Shown here piece after piece: positions 61,457 through 64,000 of a DNA stretch of 64,000 nt. Source of the DNA: Amycolatopsis iheyensis (GTDB lineage Bacteria > Actinomycetota > Actinomycetes > Mycobacteriales > Pseudonocardiaceae); contig NZ_JAMXQV010000036.1 in assembly GCF_024703995.1 (NCBI RefSeq), positions 35,704-99,703 on the forward strand, given 5' to 3'. The notes under the pieces were generated by a model. It did no database searches and was not told where the DNA came from. It was given only the letters and a program-made list of their open reading frames with translations. The position numbers were made by a program, and so were the translations under genes. Numbering within the stretch: the stretch's first letter is position 1; each line of letters starts with the position of its first letter.

Positions 61457-62487
61457 CCGCGCTACCCGCGATCCGGCTCGAAGAACTTCGAAAGTCCTTC
61501 GGCCCCAAGACCGCCCTCGACGGCATCGACCTCGACATGCCCGCTGGCGCGGTGTTCGGCCTGCTCGGCCCCAACGGCGCCGGGAAGACCACCACCGTCC
61601 GGATCATCACCACCCTGCTGGCCCCCGACAGCGGCCGGGCCTTGGTCGCCGGCGCCGACGTCGCCCGCGACCCCGACCGGGTCCGGCGCTCGATCGGCGT
61701 CTCCGGGCAGTACGCCGCCGTCGATGACAAGCTCACCGGATTCGAGAACCTCTACCTCGTCGCGAAGCTCTACGGCATGCGCCGTCGCAAGGCCGCCTCG
61801 ACCGCGCGCGAGCTGCTGAGCCGCTTCCACCTCGACGACGCCGCCGACCGCCTGGCCGGGACGTACTCCGGCGGGATGCGGCGACGGCTGGATCTGGCCG
61901 GCGCGCTCGTCGCCGCTCCCCCGGTCGTCGTGCTCGACGAACCCACGACCGGACTGGACCCGCAGAGCCGCCTCGACACCTGGGACATCGTGGGCGAGCT
62001 CGTCCGCGAAGGCACCACCGTCCTGCTCACCACGCAGTACCTCGAGGAAGCCGACCAGCTGGCCGACCGGATCGCGGTCATCGCCGAGGGCCGGGTCGTC
62101 GCCGAAGGCACCAGCGACCAGCTCAAGAGCACCACCGGCGGGGAACGGATCGAGCTGGTCACCGCCGATGCCGCAGACCTCGCCGCGGCCCACCGGGTCC
62201 TCGCGGCGATCGGGGGCGCCCCACCGAAGCTGGATCGGCGCGCCCGCCGCGTCGAAGTCGCCGTCGGCGCCGGGCAGAACGGCCAGCACGCCCTCGCCGC
62301 CGCGGCGTCCCGGCTCACCGCCGACGGGATCCAGGTCCTCGACCTCGGGCTCCGCCGCGCCACGCTTGACGACGTCTTCCTGGCCCTGACGCGCCACGCG
62401 GCCGACGACGACACCGCCGTCCTGCCCCCGGTGGTCGACTGGCCGGCGCACTCGGGCGACCTCGACCGGGAAGAGGTGGGCGCGTGA
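61453..62487 (+). CDS. ABC transporter ATP-binding protein, DrrA type
   Basis: A 344-residue ATPase of the daunorubicin-resistance (DrrA) family. Walker A is GLLGPNGAGKTTTVRI (near 35-50), Q-loop VSGQYAAVDDKLTGFENL, signature YSGGMRRRLDLAGALV, Walker B VVVLDEPTTGLDPQSR and H-loop LLTTQYLEEADQLADRI. The C-terminal extension (about 225-344, ending DREEVGA) is typical of DrrA. It overlaps MbtH by four bases and the permease by four (GTGA). With the permease it probably exports and gives self-resistance to the NRPS product. Confidence 0.95.
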   Translation: MTALPAIRLEELRKSFGPKTALDGIDLDMPAGAVFGLLGPNGAGKTTTVRIITTLLAPDSGRALVAGADVARDPDRVRRSIGVSGQYAAVDDKLTGFENLYLVAKLYGMRRRKAASTARELLSRFHLDDAADRLAGTYSGGMRRRLDLAGALVAAPPVVVLDEPTTGLDPQSRLDTWDIVGELVREGTTVLLTTQYLEEADQLADRIAVIAEGRVVAEGTSDQLKSTTGGERIELVTADAADLAAAHRVLAAIGGAPPKLDRRARRVEVAVGAGQNGQHALAAAASRLTADGIQVLDLGLRRATLDDVFLALTRHAADDDTAVLPPVVDWPAHSGDLDREEVGA

Positions 62488-63284
62488 CCACCCTGACCCG
62501 GGTCGCCCGCGACAGCGGCTCCCTCGCCTGGCGCAACCTGCTCACCATCCGGCGCACACCCGGCTCGATCTTCGCCAGCATCCTGCAGCCGATCATGTTC
62601 GTGCTGCTGCTGGGCTACGTCTTCGGCGGCAGCCTGGGCGGCGACGCCTACCGCGAGTTCATCATGGGGGGCATCTTCGCGCAGACCGTCACGTTCAACG
62701 CCTCGTTCACCACCATCGGCCTCGCCAACGACCTGCAGAAGGGCATCGTCGACCGGTTCCGCTCCCTGCCGACGTCCCGCGTCGCGGTGATGCTCGGCCG
62801 GACCACCTCCGACCTGACCACGAGCGTCGTCAGCCTGTTCGTCACCAGCCTGTGCGGACTCGCGATCGGCTGGCGCATCCGCGGCAGCATCCTCGACGCC
62901 GTCCTGGCCTACCTGCTGATCCTGCTGTTCGCCTTCGCGATGTCCTGGGTCGGCGCCTTCATCGGCCTGGTCTCCCGCAGCGTCGAGGTCGCGCAGAGCC
63001 TCGGCCTCATCTGGCTGTTCCCCGCGACGTTCATCTCCTCCGGCTTCGTCTCGGTGGCCGCCATGCCCGAACCGCTGGCGACGATCGCGGAGTGGAACCC
63101 GATCACCTCGCTGGCCAACGCGACCCGGGCCTTGTTCGCCAACCCGACCCCGGCCGCGCTACCACAGCCTCACGCCTGGCCGGCCCAACACGCGGCGCTC
63201 TACACCGCCCTCTGGGCCGCCGGGCTCATCGCGCTGTTCATGGCGCTGTCGGTCAACCGGTATCGCCGGGTCACCAGCCGGTAG
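62484..63284 (+). CDS. ABC-2 permease, DrrB type
   Basis: A 266-residue membrane protein with six helices (IMFVLLLGYVFGGSLGG, LFVTSLCGLAIGW, AYLLILLFAFAMSWVGAFIG and others). The ABC-2 family motif GLANDLQKGIVDRFRSLPTS and the FISSGFVSVAAMPEPLATIA segment are DrrB-like. The start GTG overlaps the ATPase stop. It is the last gene of the NRPS operon; no strong terminator is evident in the next 250 bases. Confidence 0.94.
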   Translation: MTTLTRVARDSGSLAWRNLLTIRRTPGSIFASILQPIMFVLLLGYVFGGSLGGDAYREFIMGGIFAQTVTFNASFTTIGLANDLQKGIVDRFRSLPTSRVAVMLGRTTSDLTTSVVSLFVTSLCGLAIGWRIRGSILDAVLAYLLILLFAFAMSWVGAFIGLVSRSVEVAQSLGLIWLFPATFISSGFVSVAAMPEPLATIAEWNPITSLANATRALFANPTPAALPQPHAWPAQHAALYTALWAAGLIALFMALSVNRYRRVTSR

Positions 63285-64000
63285 CTCGGCGGGCGGCGCC
63301 CACCATCGCCTCCCGTTCCGGATCGACCCAGCTCAGGTGCGGCTCTTGAGCACGACGACTTCGTCTTCCTGCCGAGCTTGATCGTGCTGCCGGCGCACGA
63401 CGGTGTCTACCACGAACTTCACTGGCTGATCGATCATCCGGTGGACCAGCGGCACACACCGGTGATGGCGGCATCGAGGTTCCCACCAAGCCCGTCGGTG
63501 CGGAGGAACACGTGCGAACCGGGCTCGAGGTCTAGGTGGTGATCGGCACGCGGCCGCTCGAATATCGTGTGTGAGGCGCCAGCCGATCGGGGTGGCCGAC
63601 CGAGGTGAGCGCCGCAAACTGCCGGCGCGGCGGCAACAGGGCCAGTTCGACAGGGCTTCCTCGACCACCCGGGCGCCACACCGGCCCTCCAGCTCGGCCC
63701 GCAACGACCGCACCAGCCGCTGCCGCACCCGCCGCGCTCCCACGACGTCGCCGGCGGGCGGCACGGAGGGAACGAGGCGTACGCACAGCTTCCGCGTGGC
63801 CCGCCGGGAGGCCCCAGCGCTCCGGGCGACCCGACAACCAGCCAAAAAGGAGCGGGGGCACCGGATTCCGGCGCCCCGTTACCTTTTTCGTGGTTCCTGA
63901 TCAAGGAGCTGTGGTCACCAGGCCCGGCATGACTTGCGCCCCCAGTCGAAGGCATGATCCGGGGGGTGGTGTCACCGGGTCTGGTGGCATCGACCGACCG
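63285..64000. other. Window end without a supportable gene
   Basis: Fragments only. A plus frame near 63350-63450 reads DDFVFLPSLIVLPAHDGVYH then ELHWLIDHPVDQRH, and a minus frame near 63600-63760 reads RQRLVRSLRAELEGRCGARV then VEEALSNW. Both look like pieces of once-coding sequence, and neither has a start or a known domain that I can name. Confidence 0.3.
63854..63888 (+). terminator. Possible terminator
   Basis: GGGGGCACCGGATTCCGGCG with CCCC after it forms a near-perfect hairpin (63854-63877), and a run of five T follows at 63884-63888. It could end the NRPS transcript 570 bases upstream or an unidentified gene. Confidence 0.4.

Noticed and set aside
1..64000. tRNA, rRNA, CRISPR array or prophage genes
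   Set aside because: I looked for tRNA cloverleaf ends, repeat-spacer regularity and phage structural genes and saw none; a covariance-model scan would be decisive.

Overview
The window looks like chromosome of a high-GC actinomycete. G/C-rich third codon positions, frequent GTG starts, ATGA/GTGA gene overlaps, SARP regulators, an ANTAR remnant and an MbtH/NRPS operon all fit. A Pseudonocardiaceae (Amycolatopsis-like) host is my inference; no rRNA or other marker gene is present to prove it.

Layout. (1) 1-8.6 kb: a three-gene minus-strand operon (two unrecognised proteins and a P-loop ATPase/helicase-like protein cut by the window edge) diverges from sbcD-sbcC and a DUF3644 protein that carries an R-x4-H motif like HEPN ribonucleases. 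(2) 8.6-16.1 kb: a mixed stretch with four intact genes (DM13 protein, DEDDh exonuclease-BRCT, an unknown, a peroxiredoxin) among several broken ones (membrane protein, propeller fragment, GntR tail, secreted propeller protein, GAF/ANTAR fragment). (3) 16.1-28.8 kb: one compact minus-strand operon of eight genes: J-like protein, Hsp70, kinase-like/TPR protein, membrane-anchored TPR protein, a small protein, a TPR protein, a TIR/beta-propeller protein and a giant helical-repeat protein. All are intact, nearly all overlap or are only a few bases apart. This is the strongest candidate for an undescribed system. (4) 28.9-35 kb: IS481-family remnant, TetR regulator plus DUF3159-like membrane protein, two decayed SARP genes lying tail to tail, a small secreted protein and a DUF1330 remnant. 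(5) 35.1-46.5 kb: a surface/signalling locus with a secreted FN3 protein, MoxR ATPase, DUF58 protein, a transglutaminase-like membrane protein lacking its Cys and His, a pseudokinase with an FN3-like end, a TPR/OmpA-like protein, a small protein, a Ser/Thr kinase and an FHA-like protein. (6) 46.5-50.8 kb: a decayed second copy of the DUF3644 gene, a zinc-ribbon/HAD pair, a Nudix hydrolase, an acyltransferase remnant and two very small divergent peptide genes with clear ribosome binding sites and strong hairpins. (7) 51.0-63.3 kb: a three-module NRPS (C-A-T-C-A-T-C-A-T-TE), MbtH protein and a DrrA/DrrB-type exporter.

How the parts may work together. A near-palindrome GGGA-N4/5-TCCC occurs upstream of the Hsp70/TIR operon (twice), the FN3-MoxR operon, between the Ser/Thr kinase and the divergent OmpA-like gene, and upstream of the FHA gene. 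This suggests that regions 3 and 5 are one regulon, now separated by about 6 kb of insertion and decay. My reading, which is inference, is a chaperone/TPR scaffold controlling a TIR effector, tied to a membrane kinase-FHA sensing module.

Several genes outside the two large systems carry single-base shifts in G or C runs. They could be true pseudogenes or assembly errors. The 10-kb NRPS and the 12.7-kb chaperone operon carry none, which argues for real local decay, but only reads or relatives can decide.
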